The notes under the pieces: generated by a model | What the model was told of the DNA's origin: nothing | Database searches by the model: none | What the model saw: only the letters and a program-made list of their open reading frames with translations | Made by a program: the position numbers and the translations under genes | Assembly (NCBI GenBank): GCA_902729315.2 | Contig: LR746272.1 | Location: 1,991,035 to 2,055,034 of the forward strand | Direction of reading: 5' to 3' | Length of the DNA stretch: 64,000 bases | DNA from: Spirodela intermedia | Taxonomy: Eukaryota > Streptophyta > Magnoliopsida > Alismatales > Araceae | Part shown: in pieces, positions 1-12,833 of the stretch | Numbering within the stretch: the stretch's first letter is position 1 | How the letters are laid out: each line of letters starts with the position of its first letter

Positions 1-727
1 AATAGGTAATGAGAACACAAGATATTAATAATATGTCAAGATTCAAGAACAAGAAAAGAGAGGGGGAGGGAGGGATAGAGTGGAGAGTGGAGAGTACCAC
101 AGGAAGGGAGAGTACATATTGTCGGCCGGGGGAGTGGAAAATTAACGGATTCAAGTCCAAACGAAGTTGAAGGCTTGCAGATGGGGGGAACGGGGGCGTG
201 TGCGACTTCGGTTTTTCATTGTTTCCCTTAAAGCCTCTCTTTCTGTTTCTCTCTCTACCACGCTGCATTTCTCTTCTGGACGAAGCAGGTAATATAAGAG
301 AGAAAGAGAAGGTGACGATCTCCAGGATCTCTATAATAATGTGGAGCCAGCGAAAGCCCTACTAGCCACCTATGCTGAGTTGCGTAGAGGCACGGATCCT
401 GTCACCATCGCGTCTCCTCTATCTCTCTCTCTCTCTCCCTCTTCGCGGTCCTACAAAAGATTATTTATCTATTTCTCCATTAAATCCTCTCGCACTCTCG
501 CTGTTCATCTACTCACATCTCCAGGAAAAACCCTATGATCTAGAAGCTGATGCCGGTCCTGGTCTCTCCCTGTCGTCTCGCGACTGTTCTCCCTTCAGAC
601 ACCTCCCTTTCCTCGCCTGGAAGCAAGGCTCGAGAAAGCGGGGCGATAGGATATCCCACCAAGTGACGTGGTCCTCACTCAGCTCAGCTATTCAGTTGGA
701 CCGGAACCCTAACCAAGGGTTCCTGCT
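1..727. other. Gene-poor left edge, possible 5' leader
   Basis: Purine-rich at the far left, then pyrimidine-rich from about 230 to 450 (runs of TCTCTC). A plausible donor (GCAG then GTAATA near 291) and a plausible acceptor (CCCTTCAG near 600) could bound a 5' UTR intron ahead of the ATG at 728. The open frames here are low-complexity Leu/Ser artefacts of the TC tracts. No recognisable protein. Confidence 0.3.
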
Positions 728-895
728 ATGGCGACCTCTTCAAATAGATTCACGCATCCCTATAACAAGGGAAGTTCCCCCTGGGCTAAGCCTCTGACAG
801 GAGCGTTTACGTCATCTGGGATAGCTTCTAAGGACTCGCAGATTTATAGGGTACCTAGCGATTCTGTGTTTACCCAAGCTAACCACGGGGAATGA
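728..895 (+). CDS. Possible small hypothetical protein (55 aa)
   Basis: An open frame starting at the ATG in TGCTATGGCG runs 56 codons to a TGA at 893-895. The product begins MATSSNRFTHPYNKG and is rich in Ser, Thr and Gly with no membrane segment or motif that I recognise. Support is indirect: an ATG in a good plant context (GCTATGGCG), and a candidate 5' UTR intron upstream. It could instead be the first coding exon of a longer gene, with a donor at about 851 (TATAGG then GTACCT), or a chance ORF. No function is proposed. Confidence 0.25.
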   Translation: MATSSNRFTHPYNKGSSPWAKPLTGAFTSSGIASKDSQIYRVPSDSVFTQANHGE

Positions 896-3800
896 CGGCA
901 GCAGACCGTTCTCCTCTTCTGCCCCGCTGCTGGCGGCGAGGAGTCACGGTACTGATGGGGGCAGGTTTCCCCCTCACTTCTCCCATTTTTCTCGTGGATT
1001 TCACACTGTTGGCATTTTATATAGTTTCCCTTAGCCAATACGTGTTGCTTCCCCTTCGAAGTTCCGTACATACCTATGCTTTCTATTTAGTTCTGGTTGT
1101 TGATTAAAAAAATTTATTTTTCAAACTGACTGATGTTCCTACCAATCTAAGCAAAGGGAATTAGACCCGAAAAGGAGATAAAACGGGCACCGTCCAGGGG
1201 AAACTACCTTTTTATGCTCGGAATATCAGGATGGAAGAAAATGAGTGAAAAATTTCAAAAACATTTATTTATGAAATAATCAATTTAAACTAATATAAAA
1301 ACAATACCATGGTACGAAACATGTGATGATAAACTCAAGATAACCCTTAGCTAGCTATCTCTAGCTCATTTAAACGGACACCACTATTTCACACATTTTG
1401 TTCAAATATCATTTTATTCCACATTTTATAAATCATATTCTGCGTACGAATTGAAATGGAAATAGATATCTTATTAAAACCATTTCATAATTTAATGTTA
1501 GTACAAATGAATTTCTAATGAATGTAAACGTTTCATAGTCCTGATAATGACAATTAATGGATTCGGTTCATATCTCAAACTCTTGGTGCAAATCATGTCT
1601 TTCTCATATTGATGTCTTTAAGCTTTGATTCACAATAATATTCACATATAATATCAAAAGTCATTAGACCACTCAACTGCAGCCTTAACATCATGCTCCA
1701 AACTAAATAGATAAATGCATCAATATATCAATATATATGGTTTTTTTAACCTTTTTAAAAAACCTTATTTTCTTCTCTACTACACAACTCTAGAGCTGAT
1801 TTCATAACCGGGTTGATATTTTAATTTATCCTGCTTTTAGTTTGATGACATGCTCTCTCTTTGGCGTACGTTAACTTGGGCTAATTTAGGTTCAGTTTGA
1901 TCAAAGCAACAATAAGTAACCTAGATTACGTTATCCGACTTATAGATCATTACGGTTACTTTGGATAAACCAGGAAAACTATTTACATGGAGGTCACAAA
2001 ATTGTCTCCACCATACTTAGTCAAACTTACTTTATCTCATGATATAAAGGCAAAACGGTCACAGCATTTTGAAGATCTCTCGTTTCTTATGGATAGCTTT
2101 TTGATAGCCATCGATTAAAGATGTAAGCATAGTTGTTGCAAATTACCTGTTTTTTTTTAATCTTACGAAGGCAGAAATATGATTGACTCTTGGGACATAG
2201 GCTAGGTTAACAATTTTCTTTAGATTCTTCGCATGTAAAGATCAACTAAATGAAGAATTAAGTAATGGATATGATGGTCAACACCTGGATATGATGGTCA
2301 AAACCTTCCTCTATGAATTCCGCTATTTTTCATGTTAGACCTAGACTCATGGCTATGTATGATGTAGAACCGCGGCGATTCACCTTTCTGATCTCTTTTC
2401 AAACGAGCAACATCCAGTAATCTCAACTAAAAATCACACATATTATCTAATATACGATGCTCATGATTTCCCATAATAAATATACAAACTGGCTAATCTT
2501 CCAGGTTTCGTCTAAAGCGGCGGCTACTCGATGGAAGAACCCAGGAATGGGCAACGGTATTGGAGATAGGATCCGATGACAACACCTTTTGCAACCACTA
2601 TTTATGGTTGAGAAACGTTGACCTTATTAGCTGACTTAATTAAGCAAGCCAGGCGAACCCGTTATTCGCGCATTAATGGTCTAGTTCTCCGGTGGCCTGC
2701 TCTTTGTTGCCTCAACGGATTCGTCACTGACTGGATGCTGTCCCTACCTAAAATGGGGGAGTTGCTTTGAACATTTTTGAGTAATTTAGGTCATAATCTT
2801 GTAGGTTGAAAACACAGGAAACGATGGTTGGATTTAAATCGAAGTCGCTGCAGAGAGCACAAAAAGGAGTGATAAATTTGAGGGTATGCAATTGCGTAAA
2901 ATTGGGTAGCATTGTCGAAGAAATTTCGAATTTTGATTTAAACAGGTCGCCCTCAAGAAGGATATCGGGGATCTGCATGAAGGCCGGAAGATCATCACTG
3001 CAGCTTTGGGAAGTTTTCTGCACATGTTAGCGCCCGCATGAACTGTATCGTACAGCGGCAAGAGGATCTCGGAGGGAAGGAAGAACTGCTGGTCAGAATA
3101 TCAATCTGATGGTCGACGGCAGCTTTGACAGCTGGATTTGGCTGAGGATGGGTAGAGATAACCTCGACGGCGCCGAACTAAACAGCCGCTGCAATGAGCT
3201 TCCACCGGGAGACTCTGTCTCTCCTCCATCTCTGGGGCTTTCTGGCTGTTAGTTCGTTCTGCCGTACGTTGGTTCGCTATATATAGAGAACGAAATGTTC
3301 TCCTGAAACACTACCAGTTTCGTGTGACAAGAGTATTATAAGATTTGACATTGTTTTCTCTTAAAGATGTCTGAGGTTACTTATAAACAGTTGACCTGAT
3401 ATTATAACGATGTATACTTCCTTACAGGCGTACGGCTCAGTAAAATCTCCTTATCTTCTTTCGGTTGACGAGAATTTGGTAACGTTCACATAAACGAGTG
3501 AGTTGGGATGGAAACTACAGACTTTCCCCGATTCTTGTGGTGAACCGTACACTTGATGGATCATAGCTCGACAAAGGCGCGCGGGACAGGGCAGAGAGAT
3601 GGGGAACTAAACGCGGTGCCGGCGGACATGACGGGTGCAATGAGGAAGGTAAACCTTGTCCTGGGTTCGGACAACTCAGATGGCTGCGATGACAATGGTC
3701 TGTAAATTGAAAGGCCGTAAATGGACCATTATTTAGAATGCCAAAACGAAAATCGATAATGACATGTAAATTCTTTTAGTTTTAATTGCATCTTATAAAT

Positions 3801-4560
3801 TCTAATGGATGCGATAATTTTGCATCGTTTTAAAGACAAAGGTGTTACGAAGCATATGAATTCTGGTCACCAATCGAACCCACCAAGAAGGTTGTAGAAG
3901 TAGCCTCATTAACAATCTGGATATTCTTTACGGTTATCTAAAAAAAATAACATATTTGAAAAGCTATATAAGTAATTGTGTAATTATAATAAAAGTTCAT
4001 CAAATGGTTTTTCATCTGACGGTATAACTCTCAAGAAGAGAGTATCATCTTCTGGATAAACGTTTCAAATAATATTGTTGATGGGGAAATAAGTTCTCAA
4101 CCTTGTGAAGGTAAATAATTAATATTGAAATTTGGTCGTGTTGATTCTGGAGTTCAAACATTGTGTAACCTTACCGAAGGAAAATCATCAAAGAATGTCA
4201 TTGTTATTTTTATCTGACCTTATCTCCAAAAAATTGAAAAAACTTCGAAATAAATGTGTCAAATAATGACCATGGAGATATGGACAGCGATATCAAATAT
4301 GTATCCCACTTCAGTGATATGAATAGAATAATTGGACCAGAAGATGATGACTGCTGTCTTTGTGAGAGGTGGCACTCGGGCACTCTCCAGTTAGGTCCTT
4401 GCCATGTAGAGAAGACAGCTTGGTGGGAAAGACCTCTAGCCAAGTCAGTCGGCTTGTGGTCAACTAATTCATCTGGTTGACCTAGACGACTATTAATTGG
4501 ATCGAGATTATTTACCAATAATTCTTTTAGACATTTTTTTAATTATCTCTCCTTTACAGG
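896..4560. other. AT-rich intergenic region, no gene supported
   Basis: Mostly AT-rich with no long coding frame. A short direct repeat, GGATATGATGGTCAA, occurs near 2267 and 2288. Around 2740-3290 the composition is closer to genic, and a minus-strand TATA-like box (CTATATATAGCG, about 3272-3285) sits upstream of short open frames. Their translations (75-91 aa) are not recognised and lack convincing splice structure. Frames on both strands at 4210-4518 are likewise unrecognised. Confidence 0.4.
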
Positions 4561-4569
4561 CCTAACTGA

Positions 4570-5060
4570 TTTAGAGCAGTGGCGCTGATTAATTTCATTC
4601 TTAATATAAACGTATGCTAATAATCTTTGTCAGTTATTTTCACTCATTTTTGTCATTTAATATGGCTTGCCTTTTTTCAAGGCTGCCACATTAAATGCTC
4701 ACATTTAATTCGGAGAGGAGAAATTGAGTGTGAGGGGGAAATGGTCAATCAGAAGACCAATTCTGATGGACTCAGCAGCCCATTTATGGGCTGTGCAGGC
4801 TAAGGAAGAGAAAGAGTGTTTGAGAGAGAGCTTCCAAGGAAGATCTCTTGAGTTGTTGAGTGGATCAGAGGGCTAAGATCAGAGGGCCAAGTTGCTGATT
4901 CTCTTGTATTACTTTCCACATCTAGTGAAGCTTTCGTTGTCATCTGTGGACATAAGAGCCCAACCTCCGAACCACGTAAAATCCTTGTGTCGATACTCTT
5001 ATTGTGAGTTACTCTTTCTTCTACTTTACTTTGCGTCATGAACATTACTTACGCGAAAAG
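4570..5060 (+). mobile_element. Copia-type LTR remnant (probably solo)
   Basis: The stretch 4760-5015 reads like the R/U5 end of a Ty1/copia LTR. It has a GA-rich leader, a CTTGTATTACTTTCC block and a terminal part containing CGAACCACGTAAAATCC followed by TTGTGTCGATACTCTTATTGTGAG, a signature common near the 3' end of plant Copia LTRs. No primer-binding site or internal coding region follows, so a solo or truncated LTR is most likely. The exact ends are unclear; degenerate copies of one sequence lie on either side (4576-4620 and 5146-5195). Confidence 0.5.
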
Positions 5061-5516
5061 TTTATATAGGACGTCTTGCTCTAACAATTATAAATCAGTA
5101 AAACATTCCATCCAAAATGATCGAGTATTTTTCTTCATAGAATAACAGTGACGCAGATTAATTTCATTCAATATATATAAAAGTCTAACAATGCTCGTCT
5201 ATGAGCGATCAATTATGGGCCTTGGCTGGTGATCTGGGCAGTTTCCCATGTTCTCACAGACCGACTTAGCCTTTGCCAAAGACTTGGTCTTCAAAATGTC
5301 GAGGTTCGCATGTTGACAAAGCCTTTAAAACATTAAGTGCAGTAACTCGGGATCAAAAGACGGGCAACCCTTGGATAATAATACGTTAATACGGTCAACA
5401 ATGATAAACTTTAGTGTGAACACCGACCATTTTTATTTTGCGCCCCTCAACTCTTGGTGTGTATTTTATAAAGCAGAGAAACGTACCCAGGAGAAAAGCC
5501 GCGTAGAAACAAGCGA
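5061..5516. other. 3' flank of PLAC8 copy A
   Basis: No gene. The last 80 bases before the stop codon of PLAC8 copy A resemble the matching 3' flank of copy B (around 22,470-22,550), including CAACTCTT and AAAAGCCG blocks. The duplicated unit therefore extends past the coding region into the 3' UTR or terminator. Confidence 0.5.
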
Positions 5517-6812
5517 TCAACCAATCATCGCCTGATTCTTAGGCGGCGTCAACGCTACGCCTTGGCTTTTCGCGACGTTCGCATGCCAACCTGCGGTAAG
5601 AAATTACTTGAGCAATCTAGAACTCTTGTCCCTAGAGATAAATTCTTTTCAATGTTGCAGAGAATCAGCAGCTAGTGTGCGAAGCCCGGGCTTCTCAGAG
5701 AAGTCTCTGCACTCACCTATTTCTGGGTCGAAACCCCTGTTGCGCAGCTCCCTGTACTCCTGGCAGAGGGCGCACGGCTCAAGGATGAAGTGTACAGCCC
5801 AGTCCGGCGCCGGCGTCTCCACGAGGTCGAACTTGGCTCGCAGCCTCGAGCGGTACCCGCACGATATCAGACACGGCATCCCGATCATGGCGGCCACGCA
5901 GCCGTACATCACTCCGTTCGTGTTGCATGCTGCAGAATCAGAACAGAACCATAGTTAGAGAACCCGAGCGGAAGTTTAACTTCTGGGGAGAAATCGGCGC
6001 CGTTGACTTTTTTTCACGTACTCGAACGGCCTTCGTCGATGATCTCTGCGATTTGTCCGAAGGTGACGCATGGTAACAACAACGTCGTGACGGCTGTCAG
6101 GAGTTTTTCAAAGAGACGAAGATCGCGTGAGTCCGCTCTTGTAGAGAAGAAGAGAAGATGTTTTACGGAAGGGAGAAGGGAGAAGGGAGAAGGGAGAGCT
6201 ATTACCATTCAGGGGGTCGTCCATACAATCGAAGAGCTCGGTCGTCCAAGGCGAGCTCCCCTGCAGGACGATCCGCCCCGGCGTCGACGGAGGAAGACTT
6301 CTGACCGGGTATCCCGGTGAAGGAGCAGCAGCCATTGAGGCGTGCTGTTGGAACGCCGGCGCCGGGGAATAATGCTCTGGTGGGAACTTCACGGGCACCG
6401 GATCAGGATTGCCGGCGTAGCCGGGAAGCTGCTGCCCGGCGGGTGGGAAGGCTACGGGCATGGATGGAGGACGATACGTGGTGGCGTCGCTCGGTGGCGG
6501 GTAGGCAGCGTTGCTGGGCTGGTAGGGGGCATTTCTGAGCGGCGGATTGGCGGCACTGCTAACCGGGTGGGCACCTTTAGCAGTCGGAAAATAGGCAGCG
6601 TTTCCTGGCTGGTAGGCGGGGTTGCCTGGCGACGAGTACGTAGTGTTGCTAGTCTGGTAGGGGGGATTGCTCACCGGGGGATAGACAGCCTCAGTTGGCG
6701 AGCAGGCGACTTTGCCTGGCGAGGGGGTGTATGGAGGTCTTGGCGGGTTCGTTTCTTGTGGTGCGTACCCCTGTGAGCTAGTGGGGTGTCCCTCGGCCTT
6801 TGGCTTTCCCAT
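5517..6812 (-). CDS. PLAC8 / cell number regulator (PCR-like) protein, copy A
   Basis: Four exons on the minus strand: 6812-6206, 6093-6022, 5929-5717 and 5590-5517. They join in frame to 321 residues. Introns are GT-AG with strong donors (GTAATA, GTACGT, GTGAGT). Exon 1 (about residues 1-202) is a Pro/Tyr/Asn-rich low-complexity head built of short repeats of the type AAYPPP and NPxYQ, ending SSPWTTELFDCMDDP. The PLAC8 domain follows: LPCVTFGQIAEIIDEG, a hydrophobic segment YGCVAAMIGMPCLISCGY, then YRSRLRAKFDL and [21 protein letters not shown]. Family members (fruit weight 2.2, cell number regulators, plant cadmium resistance proteins) are small plasma-membrane proteins acting in organ size or divalent-cation transport. 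The family's CCxxxxCPC cysteines are reduced here to LPC, so metal handling is uncertain. A tandem paralogue lies at 22.6 kb. Confidence 0.9.
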
Positions 6813-6861
6813 CTTCTATATCCTCTTCAATGTTTCATGTGGGATGCTTGGGTGTGCGACC

Positions 6862-6870
6862 TTATATAGC
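6862..6870 (-). promoter_or_regulatory. TATA box of PLAC8 copy A
   Basis: CTATATAAG on the minus strand, about 50 bases upstream of the start codon at 6812. Copy B has a matching CTATATAGA at the equivalent place. The short implied 5' UTR supports the chosen start. Confidence 0.6.
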
Positions 6871-6879
6871 GGGGGAAGG

Positions 6880-9800
6880 ACTACCGAAATAATTGAAGAG
6901 GCAAGACATACAGTGGAATGAAATTTCTCGGTGGTTCATAGTTGGTTGACATAAGATCCCTTCTTCGAAAGTCTATTGCGTAGGAAACCAGATGACACCG
7001 CAGAGGTGGGTTCGTGATGTGAATGCAGAGCTGGATGGTTTGACGTGAGTTTTGTGGTGTTGTCTCTCTCCCTCTTTTTAAAAGCGGGTTTGACCGCTTT
7101 TATTGTATACAAGATAGTAACGTTTAGTTTGTCGGCGGCAAGAACGATGAATGCGTGGAATTGAATGCTACCAGTTATAGCACATGGCTTGGTTCAATGT
7201 TACCAATTCAATGAATCGTCCTAATGGTAACACATCCTGCTAGCTTTGGTTGCATCTCTGGCGCGTTCTCGCTCTTCAGGTTCTGTTCTGTGTTAGAGAT
7301 TTATCGTTACCTTGAGATGGCGGTGATAGACTTCTCGTTATCCCTACGGGTCAGGAAGCTGAATAGTGAGAATTAGGTGAAGCTTAGGTTAGCGGTTGGG
7401 GGCAGGATGGGAAACCCAGTCGACGGGAAATGGCGATGGCTGACTTTCGATTATTCCCGTGTCGAAACAGCTCAGCATTGAACTATCTTTCATCGATGAC
7501 CAGTTCCACGTGGTGTGGGAAAGAAGGCGGACAGATAGCGAATTAGTAGGAACTGCGGTGGACTGACAGCGAAGGGGGATTTGAGACGCATAACTTAAGA
7601 GTTTCTTCAACCCTACGACCAGCTATCTCATCTAGCTATCCTGATGGCCTGCAAACTGAAGGGGTTAAATTAACCATTCCTTTTCAGCATCCGGAACCAA
7701 GGAATTTCGTCAGCAGATGTACAAGGAGATATTATCCACCTACAGAAAAAACTACAGTGCCTGTATTTGGGAACGATCCAGTTTCAGATTCGGCTCTTGC
7801 ATCTGTTGTTATATTATACAGAAGTTGTAAGTGGTCAAGTAAGGTATTTTAGGCCAAAATTGCTGCTAAAAATACTTGACATATGCGATTCTCTATTAAC
7901 ATTTTATCAGCACTAATCATTTTTCTGATGCCAACAAAGAACTTACCGTTGGGAATACATTAGAATTTTTTTGGATATTTTCAATTTTCATCTACATCAG
8001 TTTTTTTTAATATCATTAGTGCTCATTAGTTCTCATCTATATATAACCACATCAGCCTGTATTCCCATTCTAAATCACACAGTATTTCGTTTTTATATTT
8101 GATGGTTTTAGTAGAATGAAGGGAAAAATAAAATTTCTAGAAATAGAATAAGTAATGACAAGGTGTACTTTATAGGAAAATGGAAAATTTGAGCAAAGAA
8201 CTTCCACTATAGTGACAGTTATCAGAGAGCAAACAGCTACTCAAAATGTTTTCTCTAGAAGGAATGAATGCACATTCACAATATAATGATTTTGAATCCA
8301 CCCAATTTCAGATAAAAACTCTTAAAGTATGTCATAAAACTAACCTTAATATTGAAGATTTCAATTTTTTGGTTACATATTGACATGTTACATTGGAAAG
8401 AAGATTAAAATACAATAAAATAGGAAACCTATATTTTAAAACCTGGAATGAAAATAGGTAACGTCAAAAGTTAATCGAATGACAGGGTGAAATGTCAATT
8501 CAATATGGAGATTCATCTCAAATATATTTGAACTAGAAATTTTGTCATGAAATGTGGTTTTGAGGAACAAGATGTTATCCCAAAAACTATGAAAGAAAAT
8601 AATGAATGAAGAATAAGTATACCAAAGAAGGTGACCATTAGACAATGACTGGACCAACCATTGGTAAAAAAGGCTGAGGGTTTAAAAGTTATCTACCATA
8701 TTATGCACAAGGAAGTTGATTCTACTCAAAAGTGCAAGACTCAATTGGTGGTAAGAGGATAATCAACAATTCTACATTAGTTTTAATCACAAGGAAACAT
8801 ATGAGTACTTAAACATATGTTCAGAATTGAAGCTGTTAATTTTGGTTTTAAGGAGGCTTTAAGAGGAACCAAGAGAAGGGAGATGAATTGGTATTTTCAG
8901 ATCACTCTAGGATTCTTTTTTGTCTATCAGAAATCCTAAATTTATAGTGGTTTGGCAACCTGACCTACTCTATTCTCCAAGGACATTTTTAGTAGGTTCC
9001 ACTTAATCAAAGTGGTACGAATATTAAACATCAAGGCTTCAACTAGCTTCTACTAAGTTTCACAGATCTAGTCAACTTGGTTCCCTCTAGATTTTGGCTA
9101 GAGGGGACCAATTAGATTAGCAGCCTACCAATTTCTCAAATATTCAAGGCTTAAGGGTGTCTAGGTATGATAAGTGTGCAACAACTAGATGAGAACAAAT
9201 AACTACTTAAAAATTAGCTTTTTTAATGTGAATGTATTTGCTCAAGTGTTAAAATGTCTCATGGAGAGGAAGTCTTTCAACATTTTGAAAGAAGTTATTT
9301 GTTTTAAATCATTAAATGATACTTTTTGGCTAAACATTGGGAGACACTTTCACATAATGATCCATTTTTATAATTTAATAATATCTTTTGTTGCAAAGAT
9401 AGTTATAGAGGCAATCCTAGTGGCTACGCGTTCTCCAATACCTACCTGAGGCTATTGTAATATTTTGTAGATTTTCCCTCTTCATCATGTAGCCTTGAGT
9501 TTGTTACCTCTTTTCTCTCTTCACTAACTTCTTTCTTGTAGCAATGAACACAAAAAATATTGTTGGAAACTAGTTCTAAAATTTAAAATAATTTATAAAT
9601 GATATTAGAGCAGTTGTAACATAACCAAACATTTCAAGCATTACTAAGATCTTAAGATATTTTATGATGTAAAATTAGCCGTTCACACTGATTCTCATCT
9701 TATGCTTTTTAGCCTACTAGAAAAGGTATTTAAAATACAAAATTAACTTTTTCACTATCTTTTTGATAGTGAGTCATTCAAGTGGGCAAGTTAACTCTTG

Positions 9801-12588
9801 AGTGGACTCTCTTCTTGAGAATAGGAAGAGGTGATAGGTCATACAATCAGTTGGAAAATTACATGCGACTATATGAGGGTTGAGAAAATATTGTCGTTTT
9901 TTTATAGCTCATAATACTTATGGTAGGATAGCACTAATGTTTTACTCTTCTGCCAACTTTTTTGTCATCAAACCTATAAAGGATTTGAAGCTAATATTAA
10001 CTACATCAATTTGATGTAAAATCAATGCCTCTAAATATAAAGTTTGAAAATGAAGTATGTGTTGAGGAAAGTACATTCACTTTACAAGTCTTGACTAAAG
10101 GATTATAAAAGTTATGTTGCTCTATTATAACATCCCTCAATTAGTAGATTAGAAAAATTCATGATAATAACTTATAATGATTGATAGTTCACAATAATAA
10201 ATGGAGCAATGGTTCCCTAATTAAGAGATTTTTACTAGATCACAAAACAATAATCTGTCTTGCATCTTGTAGCCATGTGAGTGCCTTGGTCTTTTTGTTG
10301 GGACTCCAGTCATCATTGAACCAATCATCTTTTCCCTTTCCTGTGATTGTGGATTGAAGGTTTTGTAAGCCCAAATAAGTTGAGAAGAATCTTTCAATAC
10401 ACTAACAGTTTTTCTTGAGTTAATATTTTCACATAGATTGACTTGTTAGCTTGATCCTCACCTTTTACATGAATTTACTACTTGAAAAACTTAATTCTAA
10501 GTTGGAGGTAATATAGAGGAAAATAAAATATTTCTCTATTAATATGGCCATTGGAAGTTAGTAGAATTTCTATGCAAATCTCATACAAAAATCTTCACAG
10601 ATCTCCACAAATTTTCAATGACTATTTTCTCTAAAATATAATTAATTTGAACAACTAAGAGACCAATATGATATCTCTTTTAAACAGTTTGAATATTCTC
10701 AAATAAAATAAATACATGATTCTTTTATCACTTAACATTCATATCTAAATCATATCAGTTCATATTAATCCATTAAAAATCTAATGACATAAAAGTAGAA
10801 TTAGTAAAACATGTCTCATTAAAACTATGATAAAACAATCAAAACTGATCCGAATCATCTCAAACAAAATGTGATGTCCAAGAAGACATCTTGATCAATG
10901 ATTATAGTATATAAAATCATGACTCCATTGATTCAAATACTTAACATAAGTTTTAATATATATCCAATATTGTCTAGATAATTGTATTTGACATGAATAT
11001 ACAATCGTAATATGCTCTATTTATTCAAGTCAAATATTTCAAAACTTATATTGTAAACTTATTGGTTCATAAACAACTAAGTAAGTTTTTATATCCATAT
11101 TTTAATTCATAAAATCTCATTGATTTGAGTATCTTAAATATTTATTTTTTTACTATAATAGTTTTTTAAATATTATTAAATTCCACTTACTATACAAATT
11201 AATAATTCTTCATGTTGTAATTAGTCAATTTAGCTAGTTTAACATCATTGGTCACAAATATACTTCAGATGTTCTCATATGAACTTTAATAATATTTTTT
11301 GAGATTATATTTTGAACATTTTTGTGTTTAATCTTTTATCATATATATTCTGAACTAGATATAATTTGATCTGTTAATTGATCTTAAACTTGTTTGTCAT
11401 CATCAAAATATCATATATTTCAATGCACAAATAGTTCTTACTAAAAACATGAGCATAACTCTCTCTTTCTCTATCTCTATGCATTTATATACAACAGTTG
11501 TTTTCCAATTCTATATCAACCCATAAACTTCAAGATGAGTAGTATACTAAGTTTTACTTAGAACTTATATGAAAATTCAAGACACACAAACCAATCACAA
11601 TATCAAATCTCATTGGCAACACTCTCAAGCTAAGTAATAGAAAATTATGGACAACTTTCATGATGACAAAATGAAATATAATTATCTCCTTACATTTGAG
11701 TCAAAAGATGAGACATTCAATTATAATTTATTCAAATGAAGGATAAGTTCCATATTTCACTTAGCCCTTCAAGTTTGTATAAATTGCACAACTCTCAATA
11801 TTTCGTTATAAAGTAGCTTTCCATTCATTTTGAAGAATATTGTTAGATTATTCAATCTTCACTTGGAGAGTATTATTTATTTTCTGAAAGAAAATAATAC
11901 TTTTTTGTTGGAATTTTTTTTTTGTGATTATCTTGTAGTTTTTTTAAGAATCATATGACAGTTAATGGTAGCACTATATACCATAATAATATCTATATGA
12001 ATACTTACCGTAAAATTGAAACTCATTACATCAATCAATACTAGAATGATAATGATAAAATGTGCTTTATTCTCAATTCTCTAGAGGATGACTTTTTAAA
12101 GTACCTTGTCTCATTATTTTTGTTCCCATAAAATATATTTTTACTTATAAAGTACATGAAATAATTATTATGAAAAAGTCTATTTTGGCATATGAGCAAA
12201 AAGAAAAAAGAAGTATCACATAAGGGTTAAGTAATAGAACATTCAGATTTTTAATGGTAGTTAAGTAATTATTTTTTTAAATCACATAAGGGTTATCATA
12301 TATTAAGCATTATTCACTCGATTACTTCTAACATTACCTTCTTAGAAACTAAATAAATTTTTTTGTTCTCAGTAAGACCTCAAAGACTAATGAATAGGGG
12401 AGAAACTTATCTCTAATAGAATTCGATACAAGATAAAGTTGCAAGGTAAAATAATAACTCATCTCCCGAAAATATCATGTTGACAAAGTAAAGTGAAGCT
12501 TTGAACTTTGTCCTTTGACTCATCTATTTTTCTCTAAATTTTATAATTTTTTATATCTCTCTAATTTTGATGTTGTTGGGTTAAAAAT
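6880..12588. other. AT-rich spacer with decayed transposon sequence
   Basis: No intact gene. 6.9-7.7 kb has mixed composition and only short frames. From about 7.7 kb the DNA is strongly AT-rich. Near 8,670-8,755 a broken plus-strand frame reads like the start of a Copia reverse transcriptase (K-V-Y-H-I then a block ending T-Q-L-V-V-R-G, compared with the usual K-x-Y-K-I ... K-A-R-L-V-A-K-G), so a second degraded Copia fragment is likely. Nothing else is recognised up to the LTR at 12,589. Confidence 0.45.
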
Positions 12589-12833
12589 TGTTAGATGTAT
12601 TAGTAGGGGGTTATAGTTATATTATTAGGGGTACTTTGAGTACATTTGACAACCTCCCTTATAAGAGAGAACTAAGGAGGGAAAAAAGGTTACGAAACCT
12701 ACCATACCAACCTTTCTTTCCATGTTGACAAATCTCTCCTCATTCTTTCATCTTTCCTCTCACTACAACAAGCATATCCCACTAACTCTTTCTATTCACT
12801 TCCTCTTTCCCTCTCTTTATTTCTTATCATCTA
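12589..12833 (+). repeat. Left LTR of the Copia element
   Basis: Starts TGTTAGATG and aligns by eye with 19,919-20,201, with many substitutions and small indels. It ends just before the degenerate primer-binding site at 12,837-12,850. The high divergence between the two LTRs implies an old insertion. Confidence 0.75.

Noticed and set aside
2748-3061. Candidate small genes near a minus-strand TATA-like box
   Set aside because: Frames overlap on both strands, no domain is recognisable and no consistent splice structure was found.
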